From positions 186,001-250,000 of the forward strand of contig JAFVDI010000031.1 of assembly GCA_017478485.1 (NCBI GenBank): DNA of 64,000 bases, given 5' to 3'. Below the pieces are notes generated by a model. That model did not search any database, was not told the DNA's origin, and saw only the letters and a program-made list of their open reading frames with translations. The DNA is from Clostridiales bacterium (GTDB lineage Bacteria; Bacillota; Clostridia; Saccharofermentanales; Saccharofermentanaceae). Shown here piece by piece: positions 50,364 to 60,022 of this stretch; position 1 is the first letter of the stretch; each line of letters opens with the position of its first letter. Position numbers and translations under genes: made by a program.

Positions 50364-51476
50364 ATGGAGCACCGTTTCGCGATCATTGGCGGAGGAACAT
50401 CCGGTCATATAAATCCCGCACTTGCAATAGCAACCATTTTGAACGAGGGTTTTGCCGCGAAAGGTGATACCTGCAGGTTCGTTTTCGCCGGCAGAAAAGC
50501 AGGCCTTGAAGGTGAACTCGTAGTCAAGGCGGGTTACGATTTCGTCGATATCGAGGCAAGCCCTTTTCCCACGAAACCTTCGATCAAGGCTGTCAAAGCT
50601 TTGAGGTCACTTTGCAGAGGAAGAAGGCAGTGCATTGACTTCCTCAAGGAATACCGCCCTGAAGGCGTTGTCAGCACCGGCGGATTTGTCAGTGCGCCTC
50701 TTATCTCAGCTGCGAAAAGACTCGGCATCCCCGTTATGATCCATGAGGCCAATGCCTTTCCCGGACGCGCTAACAGACTGCTTTCGAGGGGCGCTGACCT
50801 TGTAATGACGGGTTTCCCCGATCAGGAAAAAGTCTTTTCGGAAGCGAAAAGAGTGGTATATACCGGTAATCCCGTAAGAAAGATCATGTTCGGAAATACC
50901 TATGAGGGAGCAAGAGCAAAACTCGGCATACCCGAAGGACAGAAGATGGTCTTCGCAATGGGCGGTTCGCTCGGTTCCGCAACGATCACGGGTTTTGTTC
51001 TTTCCTGTGCAAGAATGCCTGAATTCGCTGACGTCAAGTTCGTATTAAGCTGCGGCAAACACAACACTGTCGAGATCACTGAAGAAGACAGAAATCTTCC
51101 GAACCTGCAGATCATGGATTATGTCAACAACACAAACGAGTATCTTGCCGGAAGTGACGTCTGCATTCTCCGTGCAGGTGCAGTTACCTGCGCCGAGATA
51201 ACCGCAACGGGAGCCTGCGCCATAATGGTGCCTTATCCTTATGCGGCACACGACCATCAGACTTACAATGCAAGATCCATCGCCGGAAAAGGCGGCGGGA
51301 TAGTTATTTCAGATGCTGACTGCGGATCGGGAAAGATACTTTCCGTGTTAACGGAACTGCTTAAAGACGAAGGAAAGCGCAATGAGATCAGGAGATGTGC
51401 TTCAGAACAGGCTATCACGGATACCGGTGACAGGATATTCCGCGCTATAAGCGAAGCTCTTTCAAAACAAGATTGA
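50364..51476 (+). CDS. murG: UDP-GlcNAc:lipid I N-acetylglucosamine transferase MurG
   Basis: 370 residues. The GT-B fold N-domain opens with G-G-G-T-S-G-H-I-N-P-A-L-A and contains H-E-A-N-A-F-P-G-R-A-N-R. The C-domain has G-G-S-L-G-S-A-T-I, the R-A-G-A-V-T-C-A-E motif and D-H-Q, all typical MurG sites. It adds GlcNAc to lipid I at the inner face of the membrane. It follows ftsW by 6 bases. Confidence 0.96.
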   Translation: MEHRFAIIGGGTSGHINPALAIATILNEGFAAKGDTCRFVFAGRKAGLEGELVVKAGYDFVDIEASPFPTKPSIKAVKALRSLCRGRRQCIDFLKEYRPEGVVSTGGFVSAPLISAAKRLGIPVMIHEANAFPGRANRLLSRGADLVMTGFPDQEKVFSEAKRVVYTGNPVRKIMFGNTYEGARAKLGIPEGQKMVFAMGGSLGSATITGFVLSCARMPEFADVKFVLSCGKHNTVEITEEDRNLPNLQIMDYVNNTNEYLAGSDVCILRAGAVTCAEITATGACAIMVPYPYAAHDHQTYNARSIAGKGGGIVISDADCGSGKILSVLTELLKDEGKRNEIRRCASEQAITDTGDRIFRAISEALSKQD

Positions 51477-51488
51477 TAGAATAACACT

Positions 51489-52799
51489 ATGGATGATAAC
51501 GAACTCGACAAACTGTTTGGATATGACGGCGGGGATGAAGGCTCCGGCACGGACGATTCTGAACATTTGCAGATCGTGGATCCCAAGGATAAAAAGCCCC
51601 GTGAAAAAAAGGAAACTCAAGAGCCTGAAGGTGAAGAACCCGTAAAGGAAGAAACCGCTGACGGCGAGGATGCTGAAGCCGGAGATGCTGAAGCAAACGG
51701 AGCTGAACCTGAATCTTCAGAAAATGAAGAGGACGGGGCGGATAAAGAAGAGTCCGTTCCTGAAGGCGAAGAACAGGCCGGAGATGCAGAGGAAGGCGGA
51801 AACGCCAAAGAGGTTGAGGCTGAAGAGAAGTCTGACGAAGAACAGCCCAAGAAGGCCAGGAAAAAGAAAGCCAAGGTCAGACTTAACGGTTTCGGCATAA
51901 CCGTTATAGTATTCTTCGTTCTTGTCGTAACTCTGGTGCTCCTGTTTTTGTTTCTCCCGATCTTCAGGGTGCGCGAAGTAACGGTAGACGGCAACGTTGA
52001 GATGACCGATGAAGAAGTTCTTAAAGAAGTGGGACTTAAGTATAATGCTCATCTCATGAGCGGTGTAAGCGGAAATCTTCTGGATATCTTAAGCCTTAAC
52101 TACGGTAAGACGGAGGAGCGGATAAGGATGGAGAACCCTTATATCGCAGATATCACGATCGCGGTAAGGATCCCTTCAGAGGTCAGGATCACCGTAAAGG
52201 AGAGACGCAAGATCGCTTATATCAGCACTCCTGACGGTTATATAGCGCTTGACCGTTACGGTACTGTGCTCGAGATCAATTCCGGAAAGAACAAGCGGGA
52301 CGTAAGGCCCGTTGTTTACGGCATTACCGTTGAATCCGCAAAGCTCGGCGGGAAAGTCAAGGTTTCCGATGAGAATGCCTACAGGAGAGCCATAGTGGTC
52401 CTTGGTTCGATCCTTTCGGCAGACAATGCCACGATAGGCGATAAATTCAACATGTTCGAACATACGTCTGAAGTGCGTATACTGCCCAGCGGTTTCATAT
52501 TCCTGACTGTCTATACCGAGAGCGGTAAGCCGGTCCAGATCAAACTCAACAAGACGGACAAGATAAACGACAAGATGACACAGCTCCTGTTCCTCTTTAA
52601 TTCAAATGCTTTTGACCAGGTCACGATCAAGGGAACGCTCGACATGACCGGTGATGAGTTTATCTTCAACGCAAACAGTGACTCGAGCAGGAACAGGAAT
52701 ATTGAGACAAAAGCCGCAACTGACAATAAAGACGGCGCAGAAGGCAGCCAGAGCGGTGATCAGAACGGCGATGCAAACAACGGTACTCCCGCCGGATAA
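51489..52799 (+). CDS. ftsQ: Cell division protein DivIB/FtsQ
   Basis: 436 residues. The first ~130 residues are extremely acidic (Glu/Asp/Ala-rich) and probably disordered. A basic patch and a single membrane segment (~137-160) follow. Then come a POTRA domain (~163-235: F-R-V-R-E-V-T-V-D-G-N near 162) and the FtsQ/DivIB beta domain (~240-385), and a polar tail. FtsQ/DivIB links FtsL/DivIC to the septal synthases. The acidic N-terminus is much longer than in E. coli FtsQ but comparable extensions occur in Gram-positive DivIB. It is the last gene before a terminator. Confidence 0.9.
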   Translation: MDDNELDKLFGYDGGDEGSGTDDSEHLQIVDPKDKKPREKKETQEPEGEEPVKEETADGEDAEAGDAEANGAEPESSENEEDGADKEESVPEGEEQAGDAEEGGNAKEVEAEEKSDEEQPKKARKKKAKVRLNGFGITVIVFFVLVVTLVLLFLFLPIFRVREVTVDGNVEMTDEEVLKEVGLKYNAHLMSGVSGNLLDILSLNYGKTEERIRMENPYIADITIAVRIPSEVRITVKERRKIAYISTPDGYIALDRYGTVLEINSGKNKRDVRPVVYGITVESAKLGGKVKVSDENAYRRAIVVLGSILSADNATIGDKFNMFEHTSEVRILPSGFIFLTVYTESGKPVQIKLNKTDKINDKMTQLLFLFNSNAFDQVTIKGTLDMTGDEFIFNANSDSSRNRNIETKAATDNKDGAEGSQSGDQNGDANNGTPAG

Positions 52800-52865
52800 A
52801 GTAATAAATAATTTGATATTACCTAAAAAGTTTACAATTTAATGATAAAATGTAATCGTTTCTTA

Positions 52866-52897
52866 CAATACGGAGTTAAATGACTCCGTTTGTATTG
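52866..52897 (+). terminator. Terminator after ftsQ, with an AT-rich ftsZ upstream region
   Basis: Stem ACGGAGT / ACTCCGT (52870-52876 and 52883-52889) with loop TAAATG is followed by TTGTATTG. The remaining ~105 bases up to ftsZ are AT-rich. They contain TTGGGA (52912-52917), 17 bases from TATTGT (52935-52940), and a TATAAT (52951-52956), so ftsZ probably has its own promoter, though which hexamers are used is unclear. Confidence 0.6.
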
Positions 52898-53002
52898 AAC
52901 GAATAAATTATTTGGGATAAAATCCAAAATGATGTATTGTATAACATAATTATAATTTTATATCATACGGGACAAAAACAGTTTTATACGGAGGAATTTA
53001 GG

Positions 53003-54415
53003 ATGTCTGAGAGCAAGCACAGCTATTCAATGGACGAATCTAATGTTGCCAGCATTAAAGTTATCGGTGTTGGCGGAGGCGGAAGCAATGCTGTTAACCG
53101 CATGGTCGAGAGTGGCGTCCAGGGCGTTACATTTATCGCCATCAACACAGATAATCAGGCGCTTGCCCGCAATAAGGCAGAAATAAAGATCCAGATCGGT
53201 GAGAAGGTTACAAGAGGCCTCGGCTGCGGAGCTGACCCCAGCGTTGGTGAGAAGTCTGCAGAAGAATCCCGTGATGAGATCGCTGAAGCTATCAGCAATA
53301 CCGACATGCTCTTTATCACAGCAGGCATGGGCGGCGGTACCGGTACAGGTGCTGCTCCTGTCGTAGCTCAGATCGCAAGAGACCTCGGAATCCTCACAGT
53401 TGCAGTTGTTACAACACCGTTTACTTTTGAGGGCGGAAAGAGAGCTGCAAATGCTGAGCGCGGTATCCGTGAGCTTCAGAAATCCGTTGACTCCCTTATC
53501 GTTGTCTCCAACGACAAGCTCCTTGACGTAGTAGATGAGAGCACTTCCTTCGAGGAAGCTTTCAATATGGCAGACCAGGTTCTCAAGTTCGGTGTCGCAG
53601 GTATCTCCGACCTCGTTGCTATTCCCGGACTCATCAACCTCGACCTTGCAGACGTTACACGTGTCATGAAGGACGCAGGCATCTGCCACATGGGTATCGG
53701 CCGCGCTTCCGGCGAGGACCGTGCACAGGTCGCTATCAAGCAGGCTATCAACTCACCTCTGCTTGATACAAACATCGAAGGCGCTACAGGCGTAATCCTC
53801 AACTTCACAGGCGGACGCGGAATGAGACTCTCCGAGATCGATGCTGCTTCCTCCATCGTTCGTAACGAGGCATCTCCTGAAGCTGAGATCATCGTCGGTG
53901 CAGTCGTTGACGATTCACTTGAGGATGAGCTCATGATCACTGTTATCGCTTCAGGTTTCGATAACACGATCAATGCAAGCGCAGGCCACAGAGCAAGCAC
54001 ATCAGTTCTGTCCAGAGAGAATCCTACGATCATCTCTTCAAGGGCAACAACAAGTTCTTCCAGAACAGAATACATTCCCAGACAGCAGCAGTCCGCACCC
54101 GAGCCGGCACCGGCTCCCGTACAGCGTTCTGCTCCGGGCTTCAGATTCGGCGATGATTCAGTAGCTCCTCAGCCGGCACCCGCAGCTCAGCCTGCAGCTC
54201 CTGCTCAGCAGATCCCTATGCAGCAGCCTGCACCGGCTCCCGTACAGCAGATCCCTGTACAGCAGCCCCAGCAGCCGGCTCCTGCTCCCGTACAGCCTCA
54301 GGCTCCCGTTCAGATGGGCGGCAGACCGCAGGCTAACGTAGCACCTCAGCCTGAAGCTAAGCCTGCTCAGAAGTCTGCTAAGCCTTGGTTTATGTTCGGT
54401 AAAGACGGTCAGTAA
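53003..54415 (+). CDS. ftsZ: Cell division GTPase FtsZ
   Basis: 470 residues from the ATG at 53003 (GGAGG about 11 bases upstream). The in-frame upstream extension lacks a ribosome site and is AT-rich. The tubulin signature G-G-G-T-G-T-G-A is near residue 110, with [11 protein letters not shown] near 20 and the T7 loop N-L-D-L-A-D-V near 213. After the globular core (~335) comes a long Pro/Gln/Ala linker with repeated P-A-P-A-P-V-Q-type units. The extreme C-terminus ([11 protein letters not shown]) does not match the usual D-I-P-x-F-L-R-x peptide that binds FtsA and other partners. It forms the Z-ring. No ftsA gene is seen in this cluster. Confidence 0.97.
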   Translation: MSESKHSYSMDESNVASIKVIGVGGGGSNAVNRMVESGVQGVTFIAINTDNQALARNKAEIKIQIGEKVTRGLGCGADPSVGEKSAEESRDEIAEAISNTDMLFITAGMGGGTGTGAAPVVAQIARDLGILTVAVVTTPFTFEGGKRAANAERGIRELQKSVDSLIVVSNDKLLDVVDESTSFEEAFNMADQVLKFGVAGISDLVAIPGLINLDLADVTRVMKDAGICHMGIGRASGEDRAQVAIKQAINSPLLDTNIEGATGVILNFTGGRGMRLSEIDAASSIVRNEASPEAEIIVGAVVDDSLEDELMITVIASGFDNTINASAGHRASTSVLSRENPTIISSRATTSSSRTEYIPRQQQSAPEPAPAPVQRSAPGFRFGDDSVAPQPAPAAQPAAPAQQIPMQQPAPAPVQQIPVQQPQQPAPAPVQPQAPVQMGGRPQANVAPQPEAKPAQKSAKPWFMFGKDGQ

Positions 54416-54421
54416 GAGTAA

Positions 54422-54892
54422 ATGATCTGCATAAAGTGCGGCAAGAATAACGATAAGGTCCTTGATTCAAGACCTACCGAAGACGGTTATTCCATAAGGC
54501 GCCGCCGTGAATGCTTAGAATGCGGTTACAGGTTTTCGACCGTAGAGAGGATTGAAGACCTGAATCCCACGGTCGTTAAGAAGAACGGAACGAGAGAACC
54601 GTTCATGGCCGAGAAGATCATGGCAAGCCTGAACATAGCGTGCTCCAAGCGCGGAGTATCGCCTCAGGATAAGGAAAAGATCGTAGCTGAGATTGCCGAT
54701 AAGGTTAATAGCAGATACAACCGCGAGATAACGAGTTCTGAGATCGGTGAATTCATAATGAACCGTCTGAAGAATATGGACAAAGTAGCTTATGTGCGCT
54801 TTGCATCCGTATACAAAGACTTTACCGATCCTCAGTCTTTCGCAGATGAGGTTAGCAGGATCTCTGATGAGATTACTGAACCAAGAACGTAA
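54422..54892 (+). CDS. nrdR: Ribonucleotide reductase repressor NrdR
   Basis: 156 residues. The zinc ribbon has C-x2-C near the start (C-I-K-C) and C-x2-C near residue 31 (C-L-E-C). The intervening D-S-R-P-T-E-D-G-Y-S-I-R-R-R-R-E is diagnostic. An ATP-cone domain follows (V-V-K-K-N-G-T-R-E-P-F near 52). NrdR senses dATP/ATP and represses nrd genes at NrdR boxes. It is 6 bases after ftsZ, a pairing common in Clostridia. Confidence 0.96.
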   Translation: MICIKCGKNNDKVLDSRPTEDGYSIRRRRECLECGYRFSTVERIEDLNPTVVKKNGTREPFMAEKIMASLNIACSKRGVSPQDKEKIVAEIADKVNSRYNREITSSEIGEFIMNRLKNMDKVAYVRFASVYKDFTDPQSFADEVSRISDEITEPRT

Positions 54893-54943
54893 ATAAGCCG
54901 GCTGATCCGGCAAAAACAAAATAGAAGTTACAGGGGTGATTAA

Positions 54944-55666
54944 ATGGCAGTAAACAAAGTTTTGCTCGTAGACGACGATCCGGGCATTATCGAAGTACTC
55001 AAGCTCTATTTTGAGAAGGAAGGCTACCAGGTTTCCACCTGTATGCAGGGCGACAGAGCTGTTGGTGTATTCAATCAGTTCAAACCTGACATCGTTCTTC
55101 TTGACCTGATGCTTCCCGGTATGGATGGCAATGACATCTGCCGTGAGATCAGAAAGACTTCTGACACTCCGATCATCATGCTTACTGCACGTACAGATAC
55201 CCTTGATAAGATCATCGGTCTTGAACTCGGTGCTGATGACTATATTCCTAAGCCGTTTGAGCCTAAGGAAGTCCTCGCAAGAGTCAAGGCTGTCTTAAGA
55301 CGTACAGAGAAAAGGGACAACGGCGGTGCTTCTTCAGAAGCAGAGTCCGGTAAACCCGATGATATCATTACATATCCCGGCTTCTCGGTTGATAAGATCC
55401 GCTATGTCGTTACAGTTGACGGCAATGAGATCTATATGCCTCCGAAGGAGCTTGAACTCCTTTTCTTCCTCGCATCAAATCCCAACCGTGTTTTCACCCG
55501 TGAGCAGCTCCTTGAAAACGTTTGGGGATATGACTTCTACGGAGAATCACGTACCGTAGACGTTCATATTAAGAGGATTAGAGAAAAGATCGAGAATCCC
55601 GACAGGGAACAGAACTGGTGCATAAAGACTGTTTGGAGCAAGGGTTATAAGTTCGAGACGAGGTAA
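54944..55666 (+). CDS. OmpR/PhoB-family response regulator
   Basis: 240 residues. The receiver domain (~5-118) has the acidic pocket D-D-D near 11, phospho-acceptor Asp 54 in L-L-D-L-M-L-P-G-M-D-G, T/A and K-P switch residues (L-T-A, K-P-F). The winged helix (~140-238) ends with T-V-D-V-H-I-K-R-I-R-E-K-I and V-W-S-K-G-Y-K-F. AGGGGTG precedes the ATG. The histidine kinase follows 3 bases later. The regulon is unknown; location in the division/cell wall region hints at envelope control. Confidence 0.96.
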   Translation: MAVNKVLLVDDDPGIIEVLKLYFEKEGYQVSTCMQGDRAVGVFNQFKPDIVLLDLMLPGMDGNDICREIRKTSDTPIIMLTARTDTLDKIIGLELGADDYIPKPFEPKEVLARVKAVLRRTEKRDNGGASSEAESGKPDDIITYPGFSVDKIRYVVTVDGNEIYMPPKELELLFFLASNPNRVFTREQLLENVWGYDFYGESRTVDVHIKRIREKIENPDREQNWCIKTVWSKGYKFETR

Positions 55667-55669
55667 CTC

Positions 55670-57232
55670 ATGGCTCCCAAGTCTGACGGCGGCAGAAAGA
55701 TCTCGGCCAACTTCGCCGTTTTCATAATCACATTTCTTGTCTTTACCACACTCGTGGTCTTTGCCGTCCTGCTGTTTCTCTCTTATGAGAACATGTATAA
55801 CAACCTTGTCGTCAAGGTTATTGACGGCACAGATGAGGTAGCACTTAATCTGTCTGCCGACATAACCTCGCTTACGTCCATGCAGTCCGGTGACTTCAGG
55901 TACACCATGGACAATGACGGCTCGGATAATTTCAAGAATTCACGTATCATAGACCGCTTTGTTAATTCGGAGATCTACCGGAAAAGCGGTTCTATATATC
56001 TGGTCGACGGCGAAGGCCGCATATTGTGCCGCAACTCAAGGGAGCTTGAATCCGTAGACAGCGTTTCGGTCAAGCAGGGCAACGGCGGATATATGTACAT
56101 ATCTGACATGCATCTGCTGGAGATGATCAAGTATGCAGATGAGAACGGCCGCGCAGGCGACAGCAATAAGAATCCCAAGAGCATAACATCTGTCAGCTGC
56201 ATGAAGATAAAGGGAACACCTTATTTCTGCATAGTCAACAACAGCGAAACGACAGGTGCCACGGTTACCGAGTATCTCAATGTCATCTTCATTCCCGCGA
56301 TGATCGCCATGATCATTTCGATCATTCTCTACGCTGTATTCGTTTACCTCAGCCTTATGCCGATCAAGGATATCTCAAGGGCTATTGCGAGCGTTGCCGA
56401 AGGCGATTTCTCAGTCAGGGTAAGTCCGAGGTTCTCGGAACCTGAGGATTTTTCAAACTTTTCGGTTTCGTCAGAGTTTACCGAGATGGGAATGACGGTC
56501 AACAACATGATCGAATCCCTCGAAAATGCCGAGCGTGACAGGGAGATGTTCATCTCATCGATTGCGCATGACATCAGGACACCGCTTACTTCGATCAACG
56601 GCTTCGTAACCGCCATGACTGACGGAACGATCCCGCCCGAAAAGCACGATCATTATCTTAACCTCATCAAGCAGCAGTCCGACAGGATCAGAACCCTTGT
56701 AACGCAGATGACTGAAGCATCTTCGCTGTCTCATGTTGATCCGAAGATGATGGATGAATTCAACATCAGCGACATGATCAACGATATCGTTGACAACCTC
56801 GAAGCACAGCTTTCGAACAAGGATATTACCATCATCAAGTCTCTTGATCCGGGCCCCGGCATTACCGCTTATGGTGAGGCACAGCAGCTTTGCAGGGTCA
56901 TTATCAACATCATCACAAATGCCATTAAATTCACGCCGCAGGGCGGTTCTATAAAAGTAACGACGACATCTGAGCCCAGAAACAAGAGGATCATGATCCA
57001 GGTTGAGGATTCCGGTGCAGGCGTTGAGGAATCTAAGCGTAAGAGGATCTTCGAGAGTTTCTATAAGGCTGATCCTTCCCGCAAGGTTGAAGGCTTCGGT
57101 CTGGGACTTTATATCTGCAAGCAGATCCTTGCCGCACACGGTCAGACCATATCCTGTGAGGACGGTACTGAACTTGGCGGAGCCAGATTTGTTTTCTATT
57201 TCCCGTTCCCGCCCGATAAGAAGCAGGAATGA
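55670..57232 (+). CDS. Membrane sensor histidine kinase
   Basis: 520 residues. TM1 (~15-40), an extracytoplasmic sensor of ~165 residues, TM2 (~205-228), a HAMP domain (~228-285), a HisKA dimerisation helix with phospho-acceptor His 300 (S-S-I-A-H-D-I-R-T-P-L-T), and an HATPase_c domain with N (I-T-N-A-I-K-F), D-S-G-A-G-V and G-L-G-L-Y boxes. It pairs with the upstream response regulator. The sensor has no recognised ligand motif. The next gene, nth, begins 3 bases after it. Confidence 0.95.
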   Translation: MAPKSDGGRKISANFAVFIITFLVFTTLVVFAVLLFLSYENMYNNLVVKVIDGTDEVALNLSADITSLTSMQSGDFRYTMDNDGSDNFKNSRIIDRFVNSEIYRKSGSIYLVDGEGRILCRNSRELESVDSVSVKQGNGGYMYISDMHLLEMIKYADENGRAGDSNKNPKSITSVSCMKIKGTPYFCIVNNSETTGATVTEYLNVIFIPAMIAMIISIILYAVFVYLSLMPIKDISRAIASVAEGDFSVRVSPRFSEPEDFSNFSVSSEFTEMGMTVNNMIESLENAERDREMFISSIAHDIRTPLTSINGFVTAMTDGTIPPEKHDHYLNLIKQQSDRIRTLVTQMTEASSLSHVDPKMMDEFNISDMINDIVDNLEAQLSNKDITIIKSLDPGPGITAYGEAQQLCRVIINIITNAIKFTPQGGSIKVTTTSEPRNKRIMIQVEDSGAGVEESKRKRIFESFYKADPSRKVEGFGLGLYICKQILAAHGQTISCEDGTELGGARFVFYFPFPPDKKQE

Positions 57233-57235
57233 GTC

Positions 57236-57871
57236 ATGCCTAGGATCTCACGCTCAAAACTTGCCCAAGAGACATGGGACGCGCTGGTGAAGGCTTTTCC
57301 GGATTCAGCATGCTCACTGGATTTTGATCTCCCCGAAAGGCTTTCTATCAGGGGAATATTGTCCGCGCAATGCACTGACAAAAGGGTTAATCTTACTTCA
57401 CAGGAACTGTTTGAGAAGTATCCGGATATGAATTCCATCGCATCGGCCTCTGCTGATGACATAGCTGCTGTTATCAAACCATGCGGCCTTACGGCTTCAA
57501 AGACTGCGTCCGTAAAGGATTTCGCCGGCAGGTTCGTCAATGAATGGGGAGGCAAAGTCCCTAATGACGTTGATGAACTCATGAAGGTAAAGGGCATAGG
57601 CAGGAAGATCGCGAACCTCATCGTAGGCGAGATCTACGGTACTCCCGCGATAGTCGTTGATACTCACTGCAAGAGGGTCATGAAGCGTGTCGGGATAACG
57701 GACAGCGAAGATCCTGCCCGCGTTGAGAAGGACATGATGAAAGTATTTGAAGAAGATAAATGGATCGCCATAGGACATCTGTCCGTGGACCTTGGAAGGA
57801 CGTACTGCAAGTCACAGTCGCCCGACTGCGGGGCATGCCCGCTTTCAGGTTTTTGCAGGAGGCATATCTGA
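57236..57871 (+). CDS. nth: Endonuclease III
   Basis: 211 residues. The helix-hairpin-helix M-K-V-K-G-I-G-R-K-I-A-N carries the catalytic Lys, V-V-D-T-H-C-K-R-V the catalytic Asp. The 4Fe-4S cluster ligands are intact in the C-x6-C-x2-C-x5-C arrangement at the end. It removes oxidised pyrimidines and nicks AP sites in base excision repair. Its stop overlaps the recG start by one base (TGATG). Confidence 0.95.
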   Translation: MPRISRSKLAQETWDALVKAFPDSACSLDFDLPERLSIRGILSAQCTDKRVNLTSQELFEKYPDMNSIASASADDIAAVIKPCGLTASKTASVKDFAGRFVNEWGGKVPNDVDELMKVKGIGRKIANLIVGEIYGTPAIVVDTHCKRVMKRVGITDSEDPARVEKDMMKVFEEDKWIAIGHLSVDLGRTYCKSQSPDCGACPLSGFCRRHI

Positions 57872-60021
57872 TGACGAATGTCAGTCTTTCAAGCCCCGTA
57901 TCAGTGCTTTACGGAATAGGTCCCGCAGCAGCAGATCATCTTGCAAAACTCGAGATAAATACGGTTTATGACCTTATCACGTTCCTTCCTTGGAGATATA
58001 ACGACTGGACTTCGGTCACGCATGTTTCGACATGCGAAGGCGGCAATGAGGCATCGCTTTTTCTTACAATTCTTAATAATCCTTCCGTTAATCTCAGAAG
58101 CCGGACCAAGTCCGTAAGTTTCATGGCAGGTGATGAATCCGGCAGGATAAAGCTGATGTTCTTCAATTCTCCTTATCTGGTCAATAAATTCCAGGCCGGA
58201 GACAGGTGTTTCGTTCACGGCGAACTCACTTATTTTGCGGGCGCACCTCAAATGGTGAATCCGTTTATAGAGAAGGCTGATAAGGTAAGCACTTCAGAGC
58301 TCGTAAGGCCCGTATATCACATGACTGCGGGCATCACTTCCAGACAGCTTTCCAGGTGGATTAAGACCGCTTTAGATCTTTGCGGTGAAGAACTTAAATG
58401 CTGCATTCCGGAAGAGATAATGAAGAAGGAAAACTTCGTTCCGATGGCTGAGGCATACAGGCGTGTCCATTTCCCCGAGACGCTTGAAGATGCCTCTGCA
58501 GCAAGACGTCAGATAGCGTATGAGGAGCTTATACTCCTCGGAGTCGGAATGAAGCTCTATAACCGCGGGACAAGCGTTAAGGAAGTTGCCGAGAAGGTTG
58601 TTCCCGAGAGCGGAAGCGAGCTTGCAGCAGACGTTTCGAAGCGTTGGAAAAAGATCGTCGAAGGTCTCGGCTTTGCTCTTACCGGTGATCAGAGAAAGGC
58701 GATAATCGACATACAGAAAGACATGATGACCGATATTCCGATGAACCGTCTCGTACAAGGTGACGTAGGTTCCGGAAAGACTGCTGTCGCGATCCTTGCG
58801 ATGGCCATGACTGCGCTCATGGGAAAGCAGTCGGTAATGCTCGCGCCGACCTCAGTCCTTGCCAAGCAGCATTACAACAATGCCTGCAGGATACTTGAGG
58901 GCAGCGGCATCAATGTTGTGCTTCTTCTGGGAAAGACGAAGGCATCCGTAAAGAAAGAGATAAAGGAAAAACTAAGAGACGGTGAAGCTTCCGTCATTAT
59001 CGGAACGCACGCGCTGCTTACCGATGATATAGAGTTTGCGGATCTGGCGCTCGTCATAGCGGATGAGCAGCACAGATTCGGCGTTAAGCAGAGGGAGAAG
59101 CTCCTTATCAAGAAGGAACTTCCTAACGGCATAAACAGCGTTCATAACCTCGTCATGACTGCAACGCCTATCCCCAGAACGCTTGCGATGGTGCTGTATG
59201 GTGACATGAAGACTTCTGTCATCAGGGAGAAGCCTGCAGGAAGACAGGCTATCACAACGTGGTTTGCGGCATCAAAGGACAGTCCTGACACAAAGGCCGC
59301 GCTGATTTCAATGCTCGAATCCGGACAGCAGGCATACATTGTCTGTGCAAGGATAGACGAGAACGAAGACGAGATCTCTGATGACTCGATAATCGGCCGC
59401 GAAGAATCTGATGAGAAGTCGATCACGTCTGTCATCGAGATGAAGCAGAAACTTGATGAATCAGGTATTTCCGCGAGATTCCCTTCAGCTGTGCTCTATG
59501 GTTCAATGCCCGAACAGGCAAAGCTCGACACCATTGAGAAGTTCCTGTCAGGAGAGATCAAGATCCTCATTTCGACAACCGTGATCGAGGTCGGCGTGGA
59601 CAATCCGAGAGCGAACATAATGGTCATCATGGATGCCGACAGATTCGGCCTTTCAACGCTTCATCAGCTCAGGGGCCGTGTCGGAAGAGGCAAAGAGAAA
59701 TCTTATTGTATACTTGTTTCGGAATCCAGATCGGAACTGGCGCTTACCAGGATGAGGATGATGTGCGAGTCGCAGGACGGTTTTGAGCTTGCCCAGAAAG
59801 ATTTAGAGATAAGAGGTCCCGGAGATTTCTTCGGAACAAGGCAGCACGGCATCCCGACACTGAGGGCGGCGAACCTTTATACCGACCTTACCATAGCTTC
59901 CGAAGCTTGTGACGCGGTAAATGCATTGCTAGACAAGGGCGGTAGCGAAGCTGACGTGATCAGGAAAAACATAGAAGAGATGTTCGAACTCAGATTCGGT
60001 TCGAAGTTGGGAGTTTTGTGA
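57871..60021 (+). CDS. recG: ATP-dependent DNA helicase RecG
   Basis: 716 residues from the ATG at 57871, with GCAGGAGG ten bases upstream. The N-terminal wedge/OB region has Y-G-I-G-P-A near 17 and F-L-P-W-R-Y near 41. Helicase motifs follow: Q-G-D-V-G-S-G-K-T (Walker A) near 293, D-E-Q-H-R-F-G (DExH) near 395, M-T-A-T-P-I-P-R-T near 428, T-T-V-I-E-V-G-V-D near 570 and Q-L-R-G-R-V-G-R-G near 600. It remodels stalled forks and branched DNA. Confidence 0.97.
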   Translation: MTNVSLSSPVSVLYGIGPAAADHLAKLEINTVYDLITFLPWRYNDWTSVTHVSTCEGGNEASLFLTILNNPSVNLRSRTKSVSFMAGDESGRIKLMFFNSPYLVNKFQAGDRCFVHGELTYFAGAPQMVNPFIEKADKVSTSELVRPVYHMTAGITSRQLSRWIKTALDLCGEELKCCIPEEIMKKENFVPMAEAYRRVHFPETLEDASAARRQIAYEELILLGVGMKLYNRGTSVKEVAEKVVPESGSELAADVSKRWKKIVEGLGFALTGDQRKAIIDIQKDMMTDIPMNRLVQGDVGSGKTAVAILAMAMTALMGKQSVMLAPTSVLAKQHYNNACRILEGSGINVVLLLGKTKASVKKEIKEKLRDGEASVIIGTHALLTDDIEFADLALVIADEQHRFGVKQREKLLIKKELPNGINSVHNLVMTATPIPRTLAMVLYGDMKTSVIREKPAGRQAITTWFAASKDSPDTKAALISMLESGQQAYIVCARIDENEDEISDDSIIGREESDEKSITSVIEMKQKLDESGISARFPSAVLYGSMPEQAKLDTIEKFLSGEIKILISTTVIEVGVDNPRANIMVIMDADRFGLSTLHQLRGRVGRGKEKSYCILVSESRSELALTRMRMMCESQDGFELAQKDLEIRGPGDFFGTRQHGIPTLRAANLYTDLTIASEACDAVNALLDKGGSEADVIRKNIEEMFELRFGSKLGVL

Positions 60022-60022
60022 T

